From: Desulfurellales bacterium
Lineage (GTDB): Bacteria > Campylobacterota_A > Desulfurellia > Desulfurellales > Hippeaceae
DNA: 7,829 nucleotides
Reading direction: 5' to 3'
NCBI GenBank assembly: GCA_027064405.1
Contig: JAMOPP010000165.1
Location: 1-7,829 of the forward strand
Shown here one piece after another: positions 3,995 to 7,829 of the stretch (position 1 is the stretch's first letter; each line of letters opens with the position of its first letter). A program made the translations under genes and the position numbers. The notes under the pieces are model-generated. The model worked only from the letters and a program-made list of their open reading frames with translations, did no database searches and was not told where the DNA came from.

Positions 3995-4140
3995 AAAGAC
4001 ACGTGTCAAAAGTAGTATATATCAAAAAATTAAACTTATGTTTAGTCTATTATAAAAAAGGAAATATAGAGAAATATCCACCTTGCCCAGGTCTTATTGA
4101 CCAGGCGAGGATGGAAAAAATCTTACAAGAGGAGAAATAG
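3988..4140 (+). CDS. Hypothetical small protein, 50 aa
   Basis: An upstream ATG in the same frame (3937) lies deep in the previous gene. The ATG at 3988 is preferred because GAGGAGG (3974-3980) sits just before it and it gives the 7-bp overlap typical of this operon. The product is small and basic (begins MLKRHVSKVVYIKKLNLCLV; the middle contains YPPCPG; the end is acidic, EKILQEEK). I recognise no family. The coding sequence has a 10-bp palindrome GACACGTGTC (3998-4007) right after the start and an imperfect stem CCAGGTC/GACCAGG (4088-4106). Confidence 0.65.
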   Translation: MLKRHVSKVVYIKKLNLCLVYYKKGNIEKYPPCPGLIDQARMEKILQEEK

Positions 4141-4142
4141 AC

Positions 4143-4427
4143 ATGATTATTGATTATACAGATTATTTACAAAAAGAAAATCTAAACATTATCCTTGCCC
4201 AAGGAAAAGAGAAAAATATTCTTATCCTTGGGCAAGAGGATGATGGGCAATACTGGCTGGAGTATCGTTGGCTATCTATTCCTTGCACACATAGCCAAGA
4301 TGAAGCTGTTGTATGTGTGCAAGGAACGGATGTTATTTACTTGGAAAAAGAGGAAGTCAAAGAGATACTAGACAAGTTAGCAAAAAATCAACCTGTTAGT
4401 CTCTTTGATTATTTTCAACTATTTTAG
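4143..4427 (+). CDS. Hypothetical protein, 94 aa, with the longest perfect inverted repeats
   Basis: ATG at 4143 with GAGGAG (4131-4136) inside the end of the preceding gene. The protein looks like a small alpha/beta fold: strands NIILAQG, NILILGQ, YWLEYRWLSI and EAVVCVQGTDVIYLE, then a C-terminal helix KEEVKEILDKLAKNQP. I recognise no family. Three long stems lie within it: 12 bp perfect (4194-4236), 15 bp perfect (4279-4326) and 12 pairs with a 2-nt bulge (4357-4408), so about half of its bases are in complementary arms or loops. Its stop overlaps the next ribosome site. Confidence 0.75.
   Translation: MIIDYTDYLQKENLNIILAQGKEKNILILGQEDDGQYWLEYRWLSIPCTHSQDEAVVCVQGTDVIYLEKEEVKEILDKLAKNQPVSLFDYFQLF
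4194..4236 (+). repeat. 12-bp perfect inverted repeat inside the 4143 gene
   Basis: CTTGCCCAAGGA (4194-4205) and TCCTTGGGCAAG (4225-4236). After one A-A mismatch the pairing continues inward for four more bases (4207-4210 with 4220-4223). Confidence 0.75.
4268..4326 (+). repeat. 15-bp perfect inverted repeat with a competing 8-bp stem
   Basis: TTCCTTGCACACATA (4279-4293) and TATGTGTGCAAGGAA (4312-4326) are perfectly complementary. A second perfect pair, TTGGCTAT (4268-4275) with ATAGCCAA (4291-4298), shares bases 4291-4293, so only one can form fully. This is the layout of a two-state RNA. Confidence 0.7.
4357..4408 (+). repeat. Bulged inverted repeat near the end of the 4143 gene
   Basis: TCAAAGAGATACTA (4357-4370) pairs with TAGTCTCTTTGA (4397-4408): 12 pairs with a 2-nt bulge and a 26-nt loop. 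Confidence 0.5.
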
Positions 4428-4438
4428 GAGAAATGGCC

Positions 4439-4720
4439 ATGGAAAAAGAGAAGGTATTGGAAAAATTACAAACAAGATATTTTCGGAAAGACCTCCAAGA
4501 CTGGGGGTCTTTTTACACAAAGCAAATTTATCCCTTCCTCAAAAAAGAGGAAGGGGATGAATACGAGGTCTGGAGAGGTTTTTATGTTTCCCCAAACCTG
4601 GATATTGTGCCAGCACGGTTATATGTATATACCGTGCTGGATAATCAGAAAGTCCCTCATCACATGTTTTTATTTTCTATTGTTTCAAGGCAAGGTCAAG
4701 TTTTGGCGTCAAATCTTTAG
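4439..4720 (+). CDS. Hypothetical protein, 93 aa
   Basis: Two ATGs are in frame at 4433 and 4439. AGGAG (4426-4430) is only 2 nt from the first but 8 nt from the second, so I choose 4439. The protein begins with a charged helix (MEKEKVLEKLQTRYFRKDLQ), then has aromatic-rich segments (DWGSFYTKQIYPFL, EYEVWRGFYVSPNLD) and a beta-like C-terminal part (ARLYVYTVLD, HHMFLFSIVSRQG). I recognise no family. The coding sequence holds a terminator-like hairpin (4487-4514), a 9-bp perfect stem (4532-4555) and a 10-bp perfect stem (4610-4640). It is last in the plus-strand block and is followed by the terminator at 4741-4770. Confidence 0.72.
   Translation: MEKEKVLEKLQTRYFRKDLQDWGSFYTKQIYPFLKKEEGDEYEVWRGFYVSPNLDIVPARLYVYTVLDNQKVPHHMFLFSIVSRQGQVLASNL
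4487..4514 (+). repeat. Terminator-like hairpin inside the 4439 gene
   Basis: AAAGACCTCC (4487-4496) pairs with GGGGGTCTTT (4503-4512): nine Watson-Crick pairs, one T-G pair and a 6-nt loop, followed by T4514. The 3' arm plus following bases give TCTTTTT. It resembles an intrinsic terminator about 50 nt into the coding sequence. Confidence 0.55.
4532..4555 (+). repeat. 9-bp perfect hairpin with A6 loop inside the 4439 gene
   Basis: CCCTTCCTC (4532-4540), loop AAAAAA, GAGGAAGGG (4547-4555). Confidence 0.6.
4610..4640 (+). repeat. 10-bp perfect hairpin inside the 4439 gene
   Basis: CCAGCACGGT (4610-4619) and ACCGTGCTGG (4631-4640) with an 11-nt loop that can itself pair (ATAT/ATAT). A further arm pair spans the stop codon: CAAGGCAAGG (4686-4695) with 4727-4736, nine of ten bases. 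Confidence 0.6.
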
Positions 4721-4740
4721 GCTTGCCCCTGCCTTGTATC

Positions 4741-4770
4741 AAGAGAGCGCAAACAAGCGCTCTCTTTTTT
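4741..4770 (+). terminator. Intrinsic terminator closing the plus-strand block
   Basis: AAGAGAGCGC (4741-4750), loop AAACAA, GCGCTCTCTT (4757-4766), then a T run to 4770. The stem is 10 bp and perfect. Confidence 0.95.
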
Positions 4771-4788
4771 TATTTTTTTGGCTAGCGT

Positions 4789-4805
4789 TTGGTATAAAGA
4801 TTGCA
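4789..4805 (+). promoter_or_regulatory. Isolated sigma-54-like -24/-12 element, rightward
   Basis: TTGGTATAAAGATTGCA has exact GG-N10-GC spacing and the same TTGGTATANNNNTTGCA core as the array 2.8 kb away. It starts 18 bp after the terminator. Transcription from it would run through the palindromic repeats at 4831-4900 and antisense to the minus-strand operon. Confidence 0.5.
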
Positions 4806-4830
4806 AGAGACAAGCAGGTTTCAAAATATC

Positions 4831-4903
4831 CTAGGGACATCCCCTAGAAAATAAGGGCATCCCATAGAAAAATCTAGATACATTCCTAGGAAAATCTAGA
4901 ATG
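4831..4903. repeat. Cluster of CAT(C/T)CC-TAG-AAAAT repeats and short palindromes
   Basis: Three related units start at CAT 4838, 4858 and 4881 (spacing 20 and 23 bp), each running into TAG(A/G)AAAAT. Embedded palindromes include CTAGGG/CCCTAG (4831-4847), ATCTAGAT (4872-4879) and TTCCTAGGAA (4883-4892). It lies in the gap between converging gene blocks and is probably a protein-binding cluster; it is not a clear terminator for the leftward operon. Confidence 0.45.
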
Positions 4904-4968
4904 CTTTTGTTATATAGTATTATGAGGTGTTTGTAGGTCCCGCTTGTAGGTATAAATACAGCCTGCCC

Positions 4969-5154
4969 TTACTTTTTATAAACAAAATATCTGTGCTTTC
5001 TGTAAGAATAATAGCTAGAACAAGCCGCAGCTTCATTTATTGCTTCTTTTATAATATCTGCTATGCCCAGTGCTATTGTGATAGGTAATATAACAAGCCA
5101 CAAGGTTAGCAAGTATAAGTAGTAGTTGTAGTAGATTAGTTTCTTTAAGCGCAT
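4969..5154 (-). CDS. Small membrane protein, 61 aa
   Basis: The frame extends to a GTG at 5178, but the ATG at 5152-5154 is preferred because a GGAGGG (complement of 5161-5166) lies just upstream. Residues about 12-32 form one hydrophobic helix (LYLLTLWLVILPITIALGIA), preceded by a short basic, Tyr-rich N terminus (MRLKKLIYYNYY) and followed by an Ala-rich amphipathic stretch and a basic tail. The positive charge at both ends leaves orientation unclear. I recognise no family; a holin needs more than this. It is last in the leftward operon. The TTGCACTCAAGTGCAA-type palindrome lies just before its ribosome site. Confidence 0.65.
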   Translation of the reverse strand: MRLKKLIYYNYYLYLLTLWLVILPITIALGIADIIKEAINEAAACSSYYSYRKHRYFVYKK

Positions 5155-5172
5155 TTCTAGCCCTCCTGGTTT

Positions 5173-5188
5173 TTGCACTCAAGTGCAG
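5173..5188. repeat. TTGCACTCAAGTGCAA palindrome copy within the leftward operon
   Basis: TTGCACTCAAGTGCAG, one mismatch. It overlaps the stop codon (5179-5181) of the Cys-rich gene and lies just upstream of the next ribosome site, so it could also act as a small mRNA hairpin between the two genes. Confidence 0.55.
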
Positions 5189-5400
5189 TTCACTGATCCT
5201 AAAATTTTATCTGCAATATACTCAGCAGAAGATTTTTCTAGTGCCCATTTAATGTTTCTGTAATGACAACTACGACAAGGTGAATCAGAATAACCTTCTT
5301 TTCCCCAATCTTCTTTAGTAGCGTGCATGTATTTACAATTGCTACAATCTATTTCCCAGAAATAATCCAATAAAAATTCTACTATTTTTTGTTTAGTCAT
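5179..5400 (-). CDS. Cys-rich zinc-knuckle-like protein, 73 aa
   Basis: ATG start with AGGAGA upstream. After an N-terminal helix (MTKQKIVEFLLDYFWEI), two CxxC pairs follow: CSNC (19-22) and CRSC (42-45), separated by 19 residues that include HATKEDWGKEGYSDSP, plus a lone Cys at 72. Small proteins with this C-x2-C ... SPC-x2-C layout are common in phage early regions and are presumed to bind zinc; I do not assign a function. It sits 10 bp after the 149-aa gene and just ahead of the membrane protein. Confidence 0.75.
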   Translation of the reverse strand: MTKQKIVEFLLDYFWEIDCSNCKYMHATKEDWGKEGYSDSPCRSCHYRNIKWALEKSSAEYIADKILGSVNCT

Positions 5401-5410
5401 AAAAAATCTC

Positions 5411-5860
5411 CTATAATATTTTTAAATATTTCCTGGCTCTTTTCTCAAACTCACTCCTATCCTCTGTTATATTAAAAATAATGCGGCATTCCTTTCTTAC
5501 AATATTATAATCTGATACTTTAGCCACCAGCTTAATGCCACAAATATTCCTAGTAATATCCAAATCATGTATATAACAGTGTATTATAGTTTCTAAAAAT
5601 CTTTGATTAAAAGCTGAAGTAACATTATTGCCCGCAGTGTCTAATACTCTAACTCCTATAACTAAAGTTTCAGTCATATAGTTGTTCCACTGTATATTGA
5701 TTTTAAAATCTTCGTTATTCCTTAAGCTTTTGGTTTTTATACCAAGACTTATATGTCCTTCTATTTTTTCTAAATAATCTCTTACAGCCTCACTAACTTT
5801 ATCCCAGAAGAAATCTACTTCTTCAAGATTAAGTATTAGTTCTACATATTCTAAAGCCAT
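5411..5860 (-). CDS. Hypothetical protein, 149 aa
   Basis: The frame can be extended to a TTG at 5872, but the ATG at 5858-5860 has GGAGG 5 nt upstream and is the better start. The protein begins MALEYVELILNLEEVDFFWD with an acidic helix, then has IEGHISLGIKTKSL, a strand-rich core (FKINIQWNNYMTETLVIGVR, KLVAKVSDYNIV) and a basic C terminus (FEKRARKYLKIL). It has no signal peptide, membrane helix or metal motif. I recognise no family. It lies in the minus-strand operon with 22 bp to the secreted-protein gene upstream. Confidence 0.75.
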   Translation of the reverse strand: MALEYVELILNLEEVDFFWDKVSEAVRDYLEKIEGHISLGIKTKSLRNNEDFKINIQWNNYMTETLVIGVRVLDTAGNNVTSAFNQRFLETIIHCYIHDLDITRNICGIKLVAKVSDYNIVRKECRIIFNITEDRSEFEKRARKYLKIL

Positions 5861-5882
5861 AATTACCTCCAATATTTTTGTA

Positions 5883-6137
5883 TTATTTCTTTTCCCAGCA
5901 CTGCATTACAGGCGCTTTATATTCACTTTCAGTAAATACAATTATACAATGGTGTATAGGCTTTTCTTGAGTATCAAATTCATATACTCTAATATTTTGC
6001 CCGATTACATCGACTGCATAGGTTTTAGTTGGTTTTACTTCTTTTAGTCTAGCTCCTTGAATAGTAGTCCAAAGCCCCGCAAAACTAGTAGGAACTAACA
6101 AACAAAACCCTAATACCAACAAAATTACTTTTTTCAT
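5883..6137 (-). CDS. Small secreted protein with signal peptide, 84 aa
   Basis: The N terminus is a textbook Sec signal peptide: basic MKKV, a hydrophobic core (ILLVLGFCLLV, about 5-15), then PTSFA with likely cleavage after Ala20. There is no lipobox, so it is not an obvious lipoprotein (Cys12 lies inside the core). The mature 64 residues have two cysteines (64 and 80) that could form a disulfide outside the cell. I recognise no family. Upstream is AAAGGAGG and, about 40 bp further, a strong sigma-70 promoter (6169-6197), so it may have its own transcription besides operon read-through. Confidence 0.78.
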   Translation of the reverse strand: MKKVILLVLGFCLLVPTSFAGLWTTIQGARLKEVKPTKTYAVDVIGQNIRVYEFDTQEKPIHHCIIVFTESEYKAPVMQCWEKK

Positions 6138-6152
6138 AATAAACCTCCTTTA

Positions 6153-6320
6153 TTAATTATTTAAATTAAGTATATAGCAAATGTCATCCAATGTCAAGAG
6201 CTTTTTTAGGTAAAGTGTTATTAAAAGTTTGAGTAGTATTTTTGTATTGTTTTGGATATAAGCTGCCTGCCAATTATTTGATTCTTCTATGAGTTTGGCT
6301 AATAAGTCTTTTGTTTTCAT
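6153..6320 (-). CDS. Hypothetical small helical protein, 55 aa
   Basis: ATG at 6318-6320 with AGGAGG upstream; stop TAA at 6153-6155. It fills the gap between the second zinc-knuckle gene (stop at 6343) and the secreted protein (ribosome site at 6142-6149) with the tight spacing of the rest of the operon. The predicted protein is Leu/Lys/Asn-rich and helical (KTKDLLAKLIEES, then KILLKLLITLYLKKLLTLDDI). I recognise no family. A strong promoter lies within its 3' end, so the frame could be fortuitous, although the good ribosome site argues otherwise. Confidence 0.6.
   Translation of the reverse strand: MKTKDLLAKLIEESNNWQAAYIQNNTKILLKLLITLYLKKLLTLDDICYILNLNN
6169..6197 (-). promoter_or_regulatory. 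Sigma-70 promoter inside the leftward operon
   Basis: Minus strand: TTGACA (6192-6197), 17-bp spacer, TATACT (6169-6174). It is embedded in the 3' end of the 55-aa frame and would drive the secreted-protein gene and the genes after it. Confidence 0.7.
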
Positions 6321-6342
6321 CAGCTAGCCTCCTATGAAAGTG

Positions 6343-6615
6343 TTACTTTTGGTAGTTTTTGGTTGTATCTTTAATTTCTTTCAAAACAAAGTAATCACCT
6401 TTATCTACAATGTTGTCTAGCAAAATTCTTGTTCTACAATCATCTAGTGTTTTTAGATATGTTCTATCAAGAACAGTTATATAAGCCTGAGCTTTGCCGC
6501 ATTTTTCACAAACTCTAAATTGTTTATGCAAATCATAGCAAGTGCCATTCATGAATTTTCTCTTAACTTTCCTATAAACATATTTCCATTTGTGCCAACA
6601 AAATCGCTTAAACAT
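6343..6615 (-). CDS. Zinc-knuckle-like protein, 90 aa, second of a duplicated pair
   Basis: The frame continues upstream to a TTG at 6660, inside the preceding gene. The ATG at 6613-6615 is chosen because GGAG lies just upstream and because it aligns with the start of the paralogue. The first 43 residues match the 6617 gene closely: MF-K-FCWHKWKYVYR at 1-15 and CxKCGKAQ at 36-43. Cys6, His8, Cys36 and Cys39 are conserved, consistent with one zinc site. The C-terminal parts also align (TL---RT-IL--NI-DKGDY--LK). I do not know its role; CxH ... CxxCG proteins of this size occur in phages. Its start is 1 nt after the stop of its paralogue. Confidence 0.78.
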   Translation of the reverse strand: MFKRFCWHKWKYVYRKVKRKFMNGTCYDLHKQFRVCEKCGKAQAYITVLDRTYLKTLDDCRTRILLDNIVDKGDYFVLKEIKDTTKNYQK

Positions 6616-6616
6616 A

Positions 6617-6868
6617 TCAATCTCCTTTAGTTTTAAGAATATAGTAATCTCCTTTATCAATTATATTTCGTTTTAATATTTCTGTTCTAGCCCGTTCTAA
6701 TGTTTCCCAGTAATCACAGGGAAATCCGCTATGCCATTCCTGAGCTTTACCACATTTCTGACAGATTCTAAATTCCTTATACGGTTTATCGTAAGGCTCG
6801 CCAAGAAAAAGTTTTCTGTATATCCTATAGACATATTTCCACTTATGCCAGCAAAACTTTTTAAACAT
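6617..6868 (-). CDS. Zinc-knuckle-like protein, 83 aa, first of a duplicated pair
   Basis: ATG at 6866-6868 with AGGAGA upstream. It begins MFKKFCWHKWKYVYRIYRK and has CQKCGKAQEW from residue 36. Cys6, His8, Cys36 and Cys39 probably form a single zinc site. A helical C-terminal part (TLERARTEILKRNIIDKGDYYILK) follows. It is paralogous over its whole length to the next gene, from which it is separated by a single base, so the two arose by tandem duplication. The linker between the metal half-sites differs between the copies (LFLGEPYDKPYKEFR versus FMNGTCYDLHKQFR), which may signal divergent partners. Confidence 0.78.
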   Translation of the reverse strand: MFKKFCWHKWKYVYRIYRKLFLGEPYDKPYKEFRICQKCGKAQEWHSGFPCDYWETLERARTEILKRNIIDKGDYYILKTKGD

Positions 6869-6882
6869 GATTATTCTCCTTG

Positions 6883-7341
6883 CTAGTATAATACTACTAA
6901 TTTAACGTTTTCAATTTTGCCTAATCTCCTAGCCTGCCTTTTACCCCCAACCAAAATATCAACTCTATTTTTAAACCTAGGATTCATTAAATCTACCACC
7001 TTCCTTACTCCAAAGCCTTCGATATACACATACTTGCCTAATAAATAAATTAAATCTCTACTTACAGCTACATCCCTGCCTATTACAGGTTTTCTGCCCA
7101 GGGCATTAATATAGGGTGTATTATCACATTCATTCTTAGATAGAGTGTAGAAAGTAACTGTTACTTTGCACACTGTCAGAGCTCTCAACTTTCTTGCAAG
7201 TAATTTGTTTTTAGCCCGCAGCCTGAGATTTTCTTGCCTAAGCTCTTTTATAATTTTATCTTCTTTTACAAGCTGCAGGCTTAGATATACTAAAAACAGG
7301 TTTGTAACTATAATAGCAAAAATTAGAAATTTTTTGAGCAT
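6883..7341 (-). CDS. Membrane-anchored 3D-domain protein, 152 aa
   Basis: Three parts are visible: an N-terminal membrane helix (about residues 5-25), a charged Leu-rich coiled-coil-like stretch (about 26-55) and a C-terminal 3D domain (about 58-152). The 3D (Asp-Asp-Asp) domain is a double-psi beta-barrel related to MltA/RlpA-type peptidoglycan lytic enzymes. The three hallmark aspartates are seen: D73 in ECDNTP, D117 in VVDLMNPR and D128 in RVDIL; GRDVAVSRDL (88-97) and YVYIEGFG are also typical. It probably acts on or binds cell-wall glycan outside the membrane, as in phage lysis or tail-associated wall proteins. The start overlaps the end of the DUF3310 gene by 19 bp and the ribosome site is weak (AGAAGAA), suggesting translational coupling. 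Confidence 0.88.
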   Translation of the reverse strand: MLKKFLIFAIIVTNLFLVYLSLQLVKEDKIIKELRQENLRLRAKNKLLARKLRALTVCKVTVTFYTLSKNECDNTPYINALGRKPVIGRDVAVSRDLIYLLGKYVYIEGFGVRKVVDLMNPRFKNRVDILVGGKRQARRLGKIENVKLVVLY

Positions 7342-7706
7342 TTGTATTCTTCTATTAGCTTATCTATGCACTCAAGTGCAATTTCTAGGTCTTCTATATC
7401 CTTAGTCTTACTATAAAACCAAATGCGTTCTATTACTTCTGCCTCTAAACTCTCAAGGTTATTTGCTGAATTAAATTCTATAGAACTCATTTCTTCTCTA
7501 CACCTATCTCTAAACTCAATCAGCATTTCTATATAGTGCTTGGCTTTTTCTAAATCTCTCAGCCCATCCTTAAATCTATACCTACAAACATACTTAACAA
7601 CATTACCTTCAAGAAAATTCAAATTATTAAGTATAATAAACTCTATTGGTTGAATTTTAAACTTTTTATAATGATTACCACCTATTTGTTTTTCTAAGCT
7701 ACTCAT
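7323..7706 (-). CDS. DUF3310 protein (SaV-like nucleotide-kinase-associated family), 127 aa
   Basis: Residues about 7-64 carry the DUF3310 signature: IGGNHYKKFKIQPIEFI, then NFLEGNVVKYVCRYRFKDGLRDLEKAKHYIEMLIE, which matches the phage family usually annotated as nucleotide kinase or protein of unknown function. It is widespread in phage and prophage early regions and its biochemical role is not well established. A C-terminal extension (about 75-127) rich in Glu, Leu and Ile contains a second helical region (LEIALECIDKLIEEYK). The ATG is preceded by AGGAGG. A copy of the TTGCACTCAAGTGCAA-like palindrome lies inside the coding sequence (7366-7381). Confidence 0.88.
   Translation of the reverse strand: MSSLEKQIGGNHYKKFKIQPIEFIILNNLNFLEGNVVKYVCRYRFKDGLRDLEKAKHYIEMLIEFRDRCREEMSSIEFNSANNLESLEAEVIERIWFYSKTKDIEDLEIALECIDKLIEEYKCSKNF
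7366..7381. repeat. TTGCACTCAAGTGCAA palindrome copy inside the DUF3310 gene
   Basis: ATGCACTCAAGTGCAA, one mismatch. It falls within codons for ALEC, so it may partly reflect coding constraint. Confidence 0.45.
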
Positions 7707-7718
7707 AATTTCGCCTCC

Positions 7719-7829
7719 TTATTTTTCAATTTTTATAAATTCTAGTGTATACATACTCCGCCCATCATAGTATACTTTCTTTATTCTAAAATTTGCTATT
7801 GGAACAGAAGGATAATCAACAGGAAAAGG
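7719..7829 (-). CDS. C-terminal end of an unidentified protein (5' part outside window)
   Basis: One frame is open from the right window edge to TAA (7719-7721): 36 residues ending MYTLEFIKIEK. It includes RIKKVYYDGRSMYTLEF, which looks beta-rich. Its stop is 12 bp upstream of the DUF3310 start and just before that gene's AGGAGG, as expected for the next upstream operon member. No family can be named from so short a piece. Confidence 0.55.
   Translation of the reverse strand, partial: PFPVDYPSVPIANFRIKKVYYDGRSMYTLEFIKIEK

Noticed and set aside
4381..4394. GC-N10-CC match (leftward)
   Set aside because: Inside the 4143 gene, with a CAGG in place of TTGG and an A/T run between; a chance match.
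4557..4847. Plus-strand frame of 96 codons
   Set aside because: It overlaps the 4439 gene in another frame, runs through the terminator at 4741-4770 and has no good ribosome site.
5155..5178. GTG start for the small membrane protein
   Set aside because: The GTG has no ribosome site, and the GGAGGG lies within this extension, ideally placed for the ATG at 5154.
6176..6190. Sigma-54 site on the minus strand (TTGGATGACATTTGCT)
   Set aside because: The GG to GC gap is 9 bases, not 10, and sigma-54 does not tolerate this; a strong sigma-70 promoter explains the bases.
6616..6660. Longer N terminus for the second zinc-knuckle gene
   Set aside because: It needs a TTG start inside the previous gene, breaks the alignment with the paralogue and ignores the good ribosome site for 6615.
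7166..7405. Plus-strand frame opposite the 3D-domain gene
   Set aside because: It is antisense to two well-supported genes and has no ribosome site.

Overview
This is an AT-rich window (GC roughly one third by eye) packed with very small genes. They have strong Shine-Dalgarno sites of the AAGGAGG type and, in several places, textbook TTGACA/TATAAT promoters. The recognisable proteins are of the kind carried by phages, prophages and plasmids: a DUF3310 protein, a membrane-anchored 3D-domain protein and several small Cys-rich zinc-knuckle-like proteins. No structural, replication, integrase or rRNA/tRNA gene is visible. I read it as accessory DNA (phage, prophage or plasmid) of a low-GC bacterium that has sigma-54. 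Clostridia-like or thermophilic Gram-positive hosts would fit, but the taxon cannot be settled from this sequence.

Layout. (1) Bases 1-1551: three small minus-strand genes (a Cys-rich protein cut by the window edge, a 130-aa protein and a previously unlisted 59-aa protein). Each has its own sigma-70 promoter of near-identical design with a 16-bp spacer. They are separated by about 770 bp of gene-free DNA. (2) Bases 1552-2507: a gene-free regulatory region with a CCGACA repeat cluster and a tandem array of six GG-N10-GC elements (core TTGGTATANNNNTTGCA, period 26-28 bp) pointing right. Two elements of the same type point left. (3) Bases 2508-4720: seven small plus-strand genes of unknown function in three terminator-bounded units. 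Their coding sequences hold an unusual series of long, often perfect inverted repeats. (4) Bases 4721-4968: a terminator, one more isolated GG-N10-GC element and a cluster of short palindromic repeats. (5) Bases 4969-7829: a compact minus-strand operon of about ten genes (partial gene, DUF3310, 3D domain, two duplicated zinc-knuckle proteins, a 55-aa protein, a secreted protein, a 149-aa protein, a Cys-rich protein, a membrane protein).

What stands out. Ten sites on both strands match the -24/-12 layout of sigma-54 promoters, six of them in a tandem array. A recurring 16-bp palindrome, TTGCACTCAAGTGCAA (five copies with at most one mismatch), lies about 160-190 bp upstream of two of the sigma-54-like groups, the distance expected of enhancer sites for sigma-54 activators. 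My working model is a mobile element that places its plus-strand hairpin-rich operon and some leftward genes under sigma-54 control, or that uses the array to hold sigma-54 polymerase. Replication iterons or activator operators are the main alternatives for the array. All functional statements on this circuit are inference.
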